This document shows positions 1 to 5,265 of a stretch of 5,265 bases of DNA, in pieces. Every line of letters begins with the position of its first letter. Position 1 is the stretch's first letter. This stretch comes from Bacteroidota bacterium (lineage in GTDB: Bacteria > Bacteroidota > Bacteroidia > B-17B0 > Aurantibacillaceae). The stretch spans positions 1-5,265 of the forward strand of contig JANYGR010000206.1 in the NCBI GenBank assembly GCA_025359355.1. The letters are read 5' to 3'. Both the position numbers and the translations under genes were made by a program. Below the pieces are notes generated by a model. The model saw only the letters and a list, made by a program, of their open reading frames with translations. It searched no databases and had not been told where the DNA came from.

Positions 1-1
1 T

Positions 2-235
2 AGATTACTGGTAATGCATTGCTACCATGCAGGATCAGGTAATGTGAAAAAAGCGCTCTTTAGTTTTATGCCAACAAAAGGCGATATGAATTTAATTTAC
101 ACCTTGTGGCATACTGAAACTAAACATTTTAAAACGGCTTCGCAAAACTACTCTCAATTAGTGTTGGCGGCTATGTTGGAGGTTCATGAGAAATACAAAT
201 TAGCTCCAAATAAATTATTATTCACTAATAAATAA
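2..235 (+). CDS. C-terminal part of a lytic transglycosylase-like (SLT domain) protein, 5' end outside window
   Basis: The reading frame is open to the left edge (codons from position 2) and ends at TAA 233-235, so this is the last 77 residues of a longer protein. The ATG at 14 is internal, not a start. The visible segment LLVMHCYHAGSGNVKKA resembles the conserved ALAAYNAGPGNVxKA block of SLT-type lytic transglycosylases. A later TETKHFKTASQNYSQLVLAAM stretch (broken here as TETKHF, then NYSQLVLAAM) resembles the ETRxYVPxxLAA block that closes this domain. Such enzymes cleave the MurNAc-GlcNAc bond of peptidoglycan in the periplasm. The catalytic glutamate would lie upstream and is not visible. 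The usual AYNAGPG is altered to CYHAGSG, so this is a divergent member. It is convergent with the operon to its right and probably functionally unrelated to it. The family call rests on a short tail only. Confidence 0.6.
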   Translation, partial: RLLVMHCYHAGSGNVKKALFSFMPTKGDMNLIYTLWHTETKHFKTASQNYSQLVLAAMLEVHEKYKLAPNKLLFTNK

Positions 236-380
236 GCATAGGGTATTTTTAATACTTTCAAGGAATCTCATCATGTTGTCTTGAACTGTTTTTGATAAAG
301 CATCCTATACTTATAAAAATAATAGCATATTCTTTTTATTAGAGAGAATTCTTTTTCATAGCAAAACTCAATATATTAAA

Positions 381-420
381 AAAAAGCGCTTGTGTAATTA
401 TAATTACACAAGCGCTTTTT
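381..420. terminator. Bidirectional Rho-independent terminator (40-bp perfect palindrome)
   Basis: Two 20-nt arms (381-400 and 401-420) are exact reverse complements meeting at 400/401. The core is GCGCTTGTGTA/TACACAAGCGC, with an A-tract on the left (378-385) and a T-tract on the right (416-420). Transcripts from either strand would form a GC-containing stem with a small AT-rich loop followed by a U-run. It lies 25 nt beyond the stop of the minus-strand YceI gene and about 145 nt beyond the stop of the plus-strand gene, so it can end both convergent units. The fit to the minus-strand gene is closer. Confidence 0.88.
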
Positions 421-444
421 AATACAAACTAATACCTACAAATT

Positions 445-987
445 TTATTTTTTCATTGGAGTCATTTCTGCATGAAATGTTACTTGAATTACTTCTGCAA
501 TTTTTTCAACGTATAAAGATGGTACTTTAATTTTATAGTCAGCCACCTTAACATCAAACTTAGAATCCATGGTAATTACTCCTCCTTTTATTACCAAAGT
601 ACCTGTTATAGTACGAGGTAATTCAACGCCATGCATTGATAATTTACCTGCTATTGAAACATTATACGTTCCATCTTTAGCATAATCAATTTTTTCAGCC
701 ACTATACCATCAAATTTAGCGTAAGGATATTTTTCGCTTTCTACATAATTTTCATTGTAATGCTCTTGCATAAATGCCGATTTAAAAACAAAAGCCGTGT
801 GTTGTGTTTGTACAACAAAATGCCCGTCCTTAGAATTGAATACGGGCTTAGTCACTTTATTTTCAGCGTCGATGTTTTCCATTTTTGTTTCACTAAAAAA
901 CTTAATGCTACATTTTTCTCCAACATAAATTTGAGCGTTTGCGTTTATGCCTAAGGCAACTAAACAGATCAGAGTGATTTTTTTCAT
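445..987 (-). CDS. YceI-family periplasmic lipid-binding protein
   Basis: This 180-residue protein is the last gene of the leftward operon. Residues 1-18 form a signal peptide (MKK, hydrophobic core, ANA before Q19), so the product is exported. The mature part fits the YceI-like domain: the opening strand has SIKFFSETKMENIDAEN (27-43), a segment near 64-71 gives the AFVFKSAF strand, and the signature MQEHYNENYVESEKYPYAKF lies at 73-92, close to the family pattern LMxEHFNExYxESxKYPxAxF. The strand block SIAGKLSMHGVELP (111-124) matches the family's GxLTxHGVTxP. YceI proteins are beta-barrels of the lipocalin type that bind polyisoprenoid or other amphiphilic molecules in the periplasm. The natural ligand here is unknown. 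In proteobacteria, YceI is often encoded beside cytochrome b561, so its position beside cytochrome-like lipoproteins is suggestive of a redox link. It starts 34 nt after the DUF5777 stop and is followed by a strong terminator. Confidence 0.9.
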   Translation of the reverse strand: MKKITLICLVALGINANAQIYVGEKCSIKFFSETKMENIDAENKVTKPVFNSKDGHFVVQTQHTAFVFKSAFMQEHYNENYVESEKYPYAKFDGIVAEKIDYAKDGTYNVSIAGKLSMHGVELPRTITGTLVIKGGVITMDSKFDVKVADYKIKVPSLYVEKIAEVIQVTFHAEMTPMKK

Positions 988-1021
988 GAGATTTAATTAT
1001 TATTTATATTATGTGCAATTA

Positions 1022-1927
1022 TTATTCCGCTTTGTGTTTTCCTTGTAAGCTAAATACACGAGAGATGTTGAAGCCTAAGCGTACTCCAAAATTTTGCCAA
1101 GTGGTATTGGTATACATATAAAACTGATCTTCCGTTAAACCAAAAGAATTAGTTAAATGGATTTGAAACACATGTCCGCCAGTTTCTAAATCATAGCCTA
1201 CACCAAAGCTATCATAGTATTTATCTGCACTGTATTTATTCATGCGGTGAGCGTATTCCAATGTAATAGCTTGACGTTTCGCGAATTTGAATCGCGTTAC
1301 TGCACCAAGAATAAAACAATCATTTTTATCAGTAATTTTATCTACCATATTAAAATGTACCATAGCGCCTGTTAATTGGAATGAAAAGCGAGAACTAAAT
1401 TTACGTGCAATCATAATTTGATTACAATATGATAATCTATCAGGGATAGTTTGGTATTTATTAACTCCATCAATCAACACATTTTGCATAAACGTATGAT
1501 AAACACTGCTAAACAATGTCACGCTTATAGGCATACCACCACCTTTAGTGGTTTGCTTTAATAAACGTAGTTTTAAAAAACCATCAACAATTTTTTTGCC
1601 CGAAGTACGACCAATACCAAACATTAAACGGCTTCCATGAGTATACTCTAATGCTAAACGAATATTAGCGCCACCATCGACTCCCCAAGCGTTATAGGCA
1701 CCACTATTAAAATCTCCAAAACGATGAGATATTCTAAAGTCAAGACTTCTTTTACTTAATACTTCAACCGTATGAAAATTGATCAAACGAGTTGTTTTAA
1801 AAGTAGCCGTTACATATTCTTTTTTAGGTTTTTCGGCAACCATATTTAATAAATCATCGCCTGTTTGAGCAAAGAATGCTGAAGAACCGCTAATGATAAA
1901 TGAAAGAGATAATATAATTTTTTTCAT
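1022..1927 (-). CDS. DUF5777-family outer-membrane beta-barrel protein
   Basis: The 301-residue product begins with a clear signal peptide (MKKIILSLSFIISGSSAFFA, likely cut before Q21). The mature chain alternates polar and hydrophobic residues as in beta-barrels. It carries the pattern I recall for DUF5777 proteins: TATFKTTRLINFHTVE (40-55), SLDFRISHRFGD (61-72), GVDGGANIRLALEYTHG (82-98), FGIGRTSGKKIVDGFLKLRLLKQ (103-125, with short breaks), then GGHVFQIHLTNSFGLTEDQF (250-269) and FGVRLGFNISRVFSL near the end (280-294). The family has no known function. An outer-membrane location is inferred from the barrel pattern and signal peptide. The start overlaps nothing: only 7 nt separate it from the stop of the upstream lipoprotein gene, indicating tight coupling. 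It probably works with the two haem-like lipoproteins and the YceI protein, perhaps as their outer-membrane anchor or pore, which is inference. Confidence 0.85.
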   Translation of the reverse strand: MKKIILSLSFIISGSSAFFAQTGDDLLNMVAEKPKKEYVTATFKTTRLINFHTVEVLSKRSLDFRISHRFGDFNSGAYNAWGVDGGANIRLALEYTHGSRLMFGIGRTSGKKIVDGFLKLRLLKQTTKGGGMPISVTLFSSVYHTFMQNVLIDGVNKYQTIPDRLSYCNQIMIARKFSSRFSFQLTGAMVHFNMVDKITDKNDCFILGAVTRFKFAKRQAITLEYAHRMNKYSADKYYDSFGVGYDLETGGHVFQIHLTNSFGLTEDQFYMYTNTTWQNFGVRLGFNISRVFSLQGKHKAE

Positions 1928-1934
1928 ACTATTT

Positions 1935-2318
1935 TTAGTTATTTAAGGCGCCAGCAGCAACCCATTTTTTTATTTTTGTAATATCACAATCCGAAATTTT
2001 TGTAGTTGCTCCTTGCGGCATTTGTTGCGCATTTCCATCCCAAATAACACAACTAACCAATTTACCTGATGTTGCATCCGTGTTTACTCCTACCCAGGTA
2101 GTCATATCATGTCCACCACCAACATTATTATGGCATTGATTAGTACAAGCTGCATTAAGTACAGGAACTATTTGTGCTGAATAACTCATAACACCTGCAC
2201 TATCACAATTACTAATTGTAACGGCGCTTTCCGGATGTAATTCTTTAAAATTATCGTAATAACAACTTGTAGAAAATACAGTTGCTAAGGCAAGAACGGT
2301 GAGATTTATTTTGTTCAT
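1935..2318 (-). CDS. Lipoprotein with cytochrome c-like domain, CX3CH motif
   Basis: The 127-residue product has a short hydrophobic leader ending in FSTSC, so C19 is the probable lipidated cysteine (a relaxed, Bacteroidota-style lipobox). The mature part follows the layout of small single-haem proteins of this phylum: NCDSAGVMSYSAQIVPVL (37-54), a haem-attachment-like CTNQCH at 58-63, then MP at 100-101 (M100 could be the distal ligand) and a closing SDCDITKIKKWVAAGALNN (109-127). The motif has three residues between the cysteines instead of two, so covalent haem attachment is plausible but not certain. C38, C90 and C111 are further cysteines. C38 and C111 flank the domain and may form a disulfide. 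It lies 22 nt after the other cytochrome-like gene and 7 nt before the DUF5777 gene. A likely role is electron transfer in the periplasm or at the outer membrane. Alternatively it is a haem-free structural lipoprotein. Confidence 0.75.
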   Translation of the reverse strand: MNKINLTVLALATVFSTSCYYDNFKELHPESAVTISNCDSAGVMSYSAQIVPVLNAACTNQCHNNVGGGHDMTTWVGVNTDATSGKLVSCVIWDGNAQQMPQGATTKISDCDITKIKKWVAAGALNN

Positions 2319-2340
2319 TTTCTATTTAATTTATGTAAAA

Positions 2341-2718
2341 CTAATTGTAATGTGCTCCTTGCCCAATCCAAATATATATAAGTTGAATTTGTTTTTCGGT
2401 TAATAAACTATAGGGTGGTTTTGGCATCACTCGCTCTTCATCAAGAGATTTTACCGTAAGATACAATCTGCTACCTTGAGGTTTACCTGGACTTACTTTA
2501 CAATATTTCATAACATCTTCAAAAGTATGAAGTTGGAACTCTCTTGAAGCAGAATCTCCATGGCAACCACTAAACGTACAATTACCGCTGATAATAGGGG
2601 CGATATCGGTCTTGTAATATACTGTTGGAAGCGAGTTGAAGTCTGGTTCGTGTTTACAAGATAAAGCTAAACAACTAATTGCCAAAATTGTTATACTTAA
2701 TTTTAATTTTTTAGTCAT
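2341..2718 (-). CDS. Lipoprotein with cytochrome c-like domain, CX4CH motif; first gene of operon
   Basis: The 125-residue product starts with a basic-hydrophobic leader and the lipobox-like LALSC, making C21 the probable lipidated residue (C16 in AISC is an alternative). After it, TVYYKTDIAPIISGNC leads into CTFSGCH at 47-53, a CX4CH arrangement in which H53 would be the proximal haem ligand. M98 in RVMPKPP is in the right place for the distal ligand, and LLTEKQIQLIYIWIGQGAHYN (105-125, split here as LLTEKQIQ and LIYIWIGQGAHYN) is the usual C-terminal helix of these domains, ending in WIxxGAxxN. I recall CX4CH forms (CxxxGCH) in cytochrome-like proteins of this phylum. The domain type is well supported, while haem binding is inferred. 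It is the promoter-proximal gene of the leftward operon, divergent from the response regulator gene. It is similar in plan to its downstream neighbour but too different for a recent duplication. Confidence 0.77.
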   Translation of the reverse strand: MTKKLKLSITILAISCLALSCKHEPDFNSLPTVYYKTDIAPIISGNCTFSGCHGDSASREFQLHTFEDVMKYCKVSPGKPQGSRLYLTVKSLDEERVMPKPPYSLLTEKQIQLIYIWIGQGAHYN

Positions 2719-2752
2719 AACTGAAAATTTATTTTTTAGTAAAATAACGATG

Positions 2753-2779
2753 TAAATATATAATAAAAGTCTGAAGCAA
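2753..2779 (-). promoter_or_regulatory. Weak candidate promoter of the lipoprotein-DUF5777-YceI operon
   Basis: On the minus strand, TATATTTA (2753-2760) differs by one base from the Bacteroidota -7 consensus TAnnTTTG. A TTG (2777-2779) lies 16 nt upstream of it, a little closer than the usual -33 spacing. The leader to the ATG at 2718 would be about 30 nt. In such AT-rich DNA this match could occur by chance, so it is only a candidate. Confidence 0.3.
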
Positions 2780-2791
2780 CACTGAACTAAA

Positions 2792-2842
2792 GGAGCAAAA
2801 ACTGTAAAAGGTTAAATTACAGAATTATTACAAATATGCTCC
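2792..2842. repeat. Nested inverted repeats in the divergent intergenic region, possible operator
   Basis: Two 6-bp inverted repeats sit one inside the other: GGAGCA (2792-2797) with TGCTCC (2837-2842), and CTGTAA (2802-2807) with TTACAG (2817-2822). The inner pair is separated by 9 nt. They lie just upstream of the -7 box of the response regulator gene and upstream of the candidate leftward promoter, where a regulator acting on both sides would bind. No T-tract follows, so this is not a typical terminator. OmpR-type regulators more often use direct repeats, so binding by the neighbouring regulator is a guess. Confidence 0.35.
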
Positions 2843-2853
2843 GTAAAATTTAA

Positions 2854-2861
2854 TACATTTG
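2854..2861 (+). promoter_or_regulatory. Bacteroidota -7 promoter element of the two-component operon
   Basis: TACATTTG matches the Bacteroidota primary sigma factor -7 consensus TAnnTTTG at all fixed positions. It lies 43 nt before the ATG at 2905, giving a leader of roughly 35 nt. I see no good TTTG -33 element at the expected distance (2831-2834 reads CAAA), which would fit a promoter that needs an activator, possibly the encoded regulator itself. Confidence 0.5.
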
Positions 2862-2904
2862 AATAATAAATTACTGCCTGATTAAGCTGTATTGAAGACC
2901 ATTT

Positions 2905-3582
2905 ATGACTCACGTATTAATAGTAGAAGACGAAGTTAATTTAGCTAAAGAAATTTCGAACTACTTGATAGATTTTAACTATAAATGCACTATTGCGCAT
3001 ACTTACAATAACGCCCTAAAAATTCTTGCAGAAAACGAATTTACCATCCTATTACTTGACTTAAAACTACCTGATGGAAACGGCTTGCAATTGATTCAAT
3101 ATTTAAAAAAGAAAAAAATAACAAGTGGTATCATTGTATTATCTGCTAATGATGAATTAGATATGCGCATTCAGGCTTTAGATGCTGGAGCTGATGATTT
3201 TTTAACGAAACCATTTCATTTATCGGAATTAAACGCTCGCTTAAAATCTTTGATTAGACGTAATTTTCATAAGGGTAATACAGAAATAGCATATAATGAA
3301 ATTAAAATTGACATAGATAAAAAGCAAGTATTAATTAACGATATAGAATTAGTATTAACTGCTAAGGAGTTTAAATTGCTACTCTATTTTATTTCAAACA
3401 CAGGAAAGGTTATTACAAAAGAAGCTATAGGATACAGTATTTGGCGAAGTAATTCTGACATGGATGTTTCTAACGAAATAATTTATACTCATGTAAAAAA
3501 TTTACGAAAAAAATTAATTGTGGCTGGTTGTAAAGACTATATCAAATCTATTTATGGCGTTGGTTATAAGTTTGATGATTAA
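2905..3582 (+). CDS. OmpR-family response regulator (receiver + winged-helix DNA-binding domain)
   Basis: This 225-residue protein is a full-length OmpR/PhoB-type regulator. The receiver domain (about 3-118) has the acidic pair E8-D9, the phospho-acceptor D52 in LLLDLKLPDGNG, S80 as the switch serine/threonine and K102 in LTKPF. All residues needed for phosphorylation are present. The C-terminal domain (about 127-224) shows the winged-helix pattern: LTAKEFKLLLYFISNTGKVITKE, a recognition-helix region with NEIIYTHVKNLRKKL, and the closing wing IKSIYGVGYKF (the long blocks are interrupted here only by description). It is the first gene of its operon, read divergently from the lipoprotein operon. 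The histidine kinase gene begins 11 nt after its stop. It is expected to bind DNA near promoters after phosphorylation by that kinase. Control of the divergent operon is a likely but untested role. Confidence 0.95.
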   Translation: MTHVLIVEDEVNLAKEISNYLIDFNYKCTIAHTYNNALKILAENEFTILLLDLKLPDGNGLQLIQYLKKKKITSGIIVLSANDELDMRIQALDAGADDFLTKPFHLSELNARLKSLIRRNFHKGNTEIAYNEIKIDIDKKQVLINDIELVLTAKEFKLLLYFISNTGKVITKEAIGYSIWRSNSDMDVSNEIIYTHVKNLRKKLIVAGCKDYIKSIYGVGYKFDD

Positions 3583-3593
3583 TTCAAATTAAA

Positions 3594-4865
3594 ATGAAAT
3601 TAGTATATAAGACTATACTTATAAATACAATTGTTTCTATCTCTATATTATTTATAGGAGAGTGGTCGCTTTATATCTTTTTAAGACAAAAAATTGAGAA
3701 AGAGACAAAAGAACATCTTGAAAAAGAATGCCATTATGTAAAAGAAGAACTTGAGGAAGGAACCAATATTTATGCATTTGGAAATAATGTGGGTGACGAT
3801 GTTGAAATAGAAGAAATAAATACACTGAAATATAATCAGCCATTGATTGATGATGTTGTTTTAAAGGAGGAATATGAAGAGGATGAAAAAGAGGCTGAAA
3901 TGTTTACTTCTAAAAGAATTGTTTTTGATGTTATTCAAAAAGAAAAAATGTATCGCGTTTCCATTTACAAAACAACAGATGACGAGGAGGATATAACAAA
4001 AAACTTATTTGTAATACTTGTCTTATCAGGCATATTGATGTTGTTAGTTTTAGTAACCGCTAATGTATTTGTGTACAACAAATTGTTTTCTCCAGTTTAT
4101 AAATTGATTCAAGAAATAAAAAAATTTTCTATACAAAAACAATTAAAAATAATTCCACCTACCACCACCACCAAAGAATTTGCTGAGTTGGGAAATATTA
4201 TAAGTTCAATGTCTAAAAAAAATATTGAAGATTATGTATTAATGAAAGAATTTACTGAAAATATGGCGCATGAAATACAAACGCCTATTGCTGTTATTAG
4301 CAGTAAAATAGAACAATGTATGCAAGACAAACATTTAACCGAAACTCAATCTCAGTTATTAGGGGATGCCAACAAAGCGCTAAATAAATTATTTAATTTA
4401 AATAAAGGTTTATCGCTATTAAGTAAATTAGATAATAAGCAATACACGTCTAATCAACCAATTAAAATTAACGCTTTAATAAAAGAACGATTAAGTTATT
4501 TTTCTGATTTTATTGAAGATAAAAACATCGCAGTTTCTGAAAATTATAATAGCGACATTACAGTCAATATGGATGTTTCACTGGCTGAAACATTATTAGA
4601 TAATATTTTTAAAAACGCCATTAAACATAATTTCGAAAATGGAAAAATTTCAATTGTAACAGAACCAAACGCCATTATCATTTCAAACACAGGAGATGAA
4701 CCTACTGTTACAATAGAACAATTCTTTAGCAGATTTTATAGTAAAAACATCAACGAATCGCTTGGCTTAGGGTTATCAATCATAAAGAAAATAATTGATT
4801 ACTACCATTTTAAAATTACTTATATATACATTAACGGCTTTCATCAAATTACTATACAATTTTAA
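3594..4865 (+). CDS. Membrane sensor histidine kinase with acidic periplasmic domain
   Basis: The 423-residue product has two membrane segments (about 8-30 and 136-160) enclosing a periplasmic sensor region of about 105 residues. This region is strikingly acidic: by hand count 31 Asp/Glu against 15 Lys/Arg, with clusters at 51-55, 92-102 and 129-133. A short linker follows TM2, with a degenerate HAMP at best. The dimerisation domain carries FTENMAHEIQTPIAVI, with H226 as the phosphorylated histidine. The ATPase domain has the N box LLDNIFKNAIKHN (334-346), a G1-type loop ISNTG (363-367), an F-box-like FFSRFY (377-382) and the G2 loop LGLGLSII (390-397). The usual adenine-binding Asp of the G1 loop appears as N365, a variant I have seen in other kinases of short type. 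It lies 11 nt after its partner regulator and is surely co-transcribed. Clustered acidic residues would suit sensing of metal ions or cationic molecules, but this is speculation. Confidence 0.93.
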   Translation: MKLVYKTILINTIVSISILFIGEWSLYIFLRQKIEKETKEHLEKECHYVKEELEEGTNIYAFGNNVGDDVEIEEINTLKYNQPLIDDVVLKEEYEEDEKEAEMFTSKRIVFDVIQKEKMYRVSIYKTTDDEEDITKNLFVILVLSGILMLLVLVTANVFVYNKLFSPVYKLIQEIKKFSIQKQLKIIPPTTTTKEFAELGNIISSMSKKNIEDYVLMKEFTENMAHEIQTPIAVISSKIEQCMQDKHLTETQSQLLGDANKALNKLFNLNKGLSLLSKLDNKQYTSNQPIKINALIKERLSYFSDFIEDKNIAVSENYNSDITVNMDVSLAETLLDNIFKNAIKHNFENGKISIVTEPNAIIISNTGDEPTVTIEQFFSRFYSKNINESLGLGLSIIKKIIDYYHFKITYIYINGFHQITIQF

Positions 4866-4878
4866 TCTTAAAATAAAT

Positions 4879-4886
4879 TACATTTA
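4879..4886 (+). promoter_or_regulatory. Weak -7-like element before the second response regulator
   Basis: TACATTTA is one base off TAnnTTTG and lies 17 nt before the ATG at 4904, which would leave a leader of only about ten bases. The 17 nt ending here (4869-4885) match 14 of 17 positions with the promoter region of the first regulator (2844-2860). It may be an internal promoter or the remnant of a duplicated one. AT-rich sequence makes chance similarity a real possibility. Confidence 0.22.
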
Positions 4887-4903
4887 ACTAAACAATAAAC
4901 GCC

Positions 4904-5265
4904 ATGAGAATTTTAATTATTGAAGACGAAAAATCATTACGTGAAGATGTGGTAGACTATCTATCTGAAAGTGGCTACAAATGCGACTTTGCAACGACTG
5001 TAAAAAGTGGTTTACAAAAACTGAATGATATAGTTTATAGTTGTGCCTTAGTTGATATGGGATTGCCAGATGGGTCAGGCATTGAAATTGTGGAATACAT
5101 CAAAAAACATAAGCCTGAAATGGGCGTTATAATTGTAACCGCTAAAAATGCGCTAGAAGATAAATTAGAAGGGTTAAAAATTGGTGCAGATGATTATTTA
5201 ACAAAACCTTTTCATCTTTCTGAATTAAGCGCACGTGTTTATTCCATTTTACGTCGAAGAAATTT
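4904..5265 (+). CDS. Second OmpR-type response regulator, 5' part (receiver domain), cut by right edge
   Basis: An ATG at 4904 opens a frame with no stop to the window end: 120 complete codons. The translation begins MRILIIEDEKSLREDVVDYL and is a complete receiver domain: E7-D8 acidic pair, phospho-acceptor D51 in LVDMGLPDGSG, T79 in the VTAKN strand, and K101 in LTKPFHLSEL. By hand alignment it matches the receiver of the regulator at 2905 at about 50 of 116 positions, including an identical KPFHLSEL block followed by AR at the domain end. That similarity and the RILRRR-like exit from the receiver suggest an OmpR-type DNA-binding domain follows, but it lies outside the window. It starts 38 nt after the kinase stop with no terminator between, so it may belong to the same transcript. 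A second kinase gene may follow beyond the edge, or both regulators may share the single kinase seen here. Confidence 0.92.
   Translation, partial: MRILIIEDEKSLREDVVDYLSESGYKCDFATTVKSGLQKLNDIVYSCALVDMGLPDGSGIEIVEYIKKHKPEMGVIIVTAKNALEDKLEGLKIGADDYLTKPFHLSELSARVYSILRRRN

Noticed and set aside
14..235. ATG at 14 as the start of a small 73-residue gene
   Set aside because: The frame stays open to the left edge and the conserved SLT-like block includes residues before this Met, so it is the end of a longer gene.
243..255. Small hairpin GTATT-TTT-AATAC just after the plus-strand gene
   Set aside because: The stem is 5 bp with one GC pair and no proper T-run, too weak to call a terminator when a strong one lies at 381-420.
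760..954. 64-residue plus-strand open frame
   Set aside because: It lies wholly inside the well-supported YceI gene on the opposite strand, has no recognisable domain, and its composition is that of a reverse-strand shadow.
3652..3843. 63-residue minus-strand open frame
   Set aside because: It is antisense to the acidic sensor domain of the kinase. Its Phe/Leu/His-rich content is what results from reading Glu/Lys codons backwards.
4158..4174. Short ACC trinucleotide run in the kinase gene
   Set aside because: It only encodes PTTTT in a linker. Five units or so is not a meaningful repeat tract, and the frame is intact.
1..5265. CRISPR arrays, insertion sequences, tRNA or rRNA genes
   Set aside because: I found no regularly spaced repeats, no transposase-like protein, no terminal inverted repeats with target duplications, and no tRNA-like cloverleaf. 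Gene-free stretches are all under about 210 bases, and 236-380 shows nothing I can interpret.

Overview
The window looks like chromosomal DNA of a low-GC member of the Bacteroidota. The reasons are the very AT-rich composition, the near absence of Shine-Dalgarno sequences, a promoter element of the Bacteroidota TAnnTTTG type, a DUF5777 beta-barrel protein (a family I associate with this phylum) and small lipoproteins with Bacteroidota-style cytochrome c domains. I cannot name a genus.

Layout: (1) The left edge holds the 3' end of a plus-strand gene whose tail resembles a lytic transglycosylase (SLT) domain. (2) A perfect 40-bp palindrome at 381-420 lies between this gene and a convergent minus-strand operon, and is a good bidirectional terminator. 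(3) The minus-strand operon runs from 2718 down to 445. In transcription order it encodes a lipoprotein with a CX4CH haem-like motif, a second lipoprotein with a CX3CH motif, a DUF5777 outer-membrane beta-barrel candidate and a secreted YceI-family lipid-binding protein. Gaps are 22, 7 and 34 nt, so co-transcription is likely. (4) A 186-bp divergent intergenic region (2719-2904) holds a good -7 promoter element for the rightward genes, a weak candidate for the leftward operon, and two inverted repeats. (5) The plus strand then carries an OmpR-family response regulator, a membrane histidine kinase 11 nt after it, and, 38 nt further on, the start of a second OmpR-family response regulator cut by the right edge.

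Working model (inference): the four-gene operon makes an exported set of proteins, comprising two cell-envelope lipoproteins that may carry haem, an outer-membrane barrel and a periplasmic lipid- or quinone-type binding protein. The divergent two-component system is a natural candidate regulator. The substrate and signal cannot be read from the sequence. The most notable points are the non-CXXCH haem-like motifs, the very acidic sensor domain of the kinase, and the two related response regulators flanking a single visible kinase.
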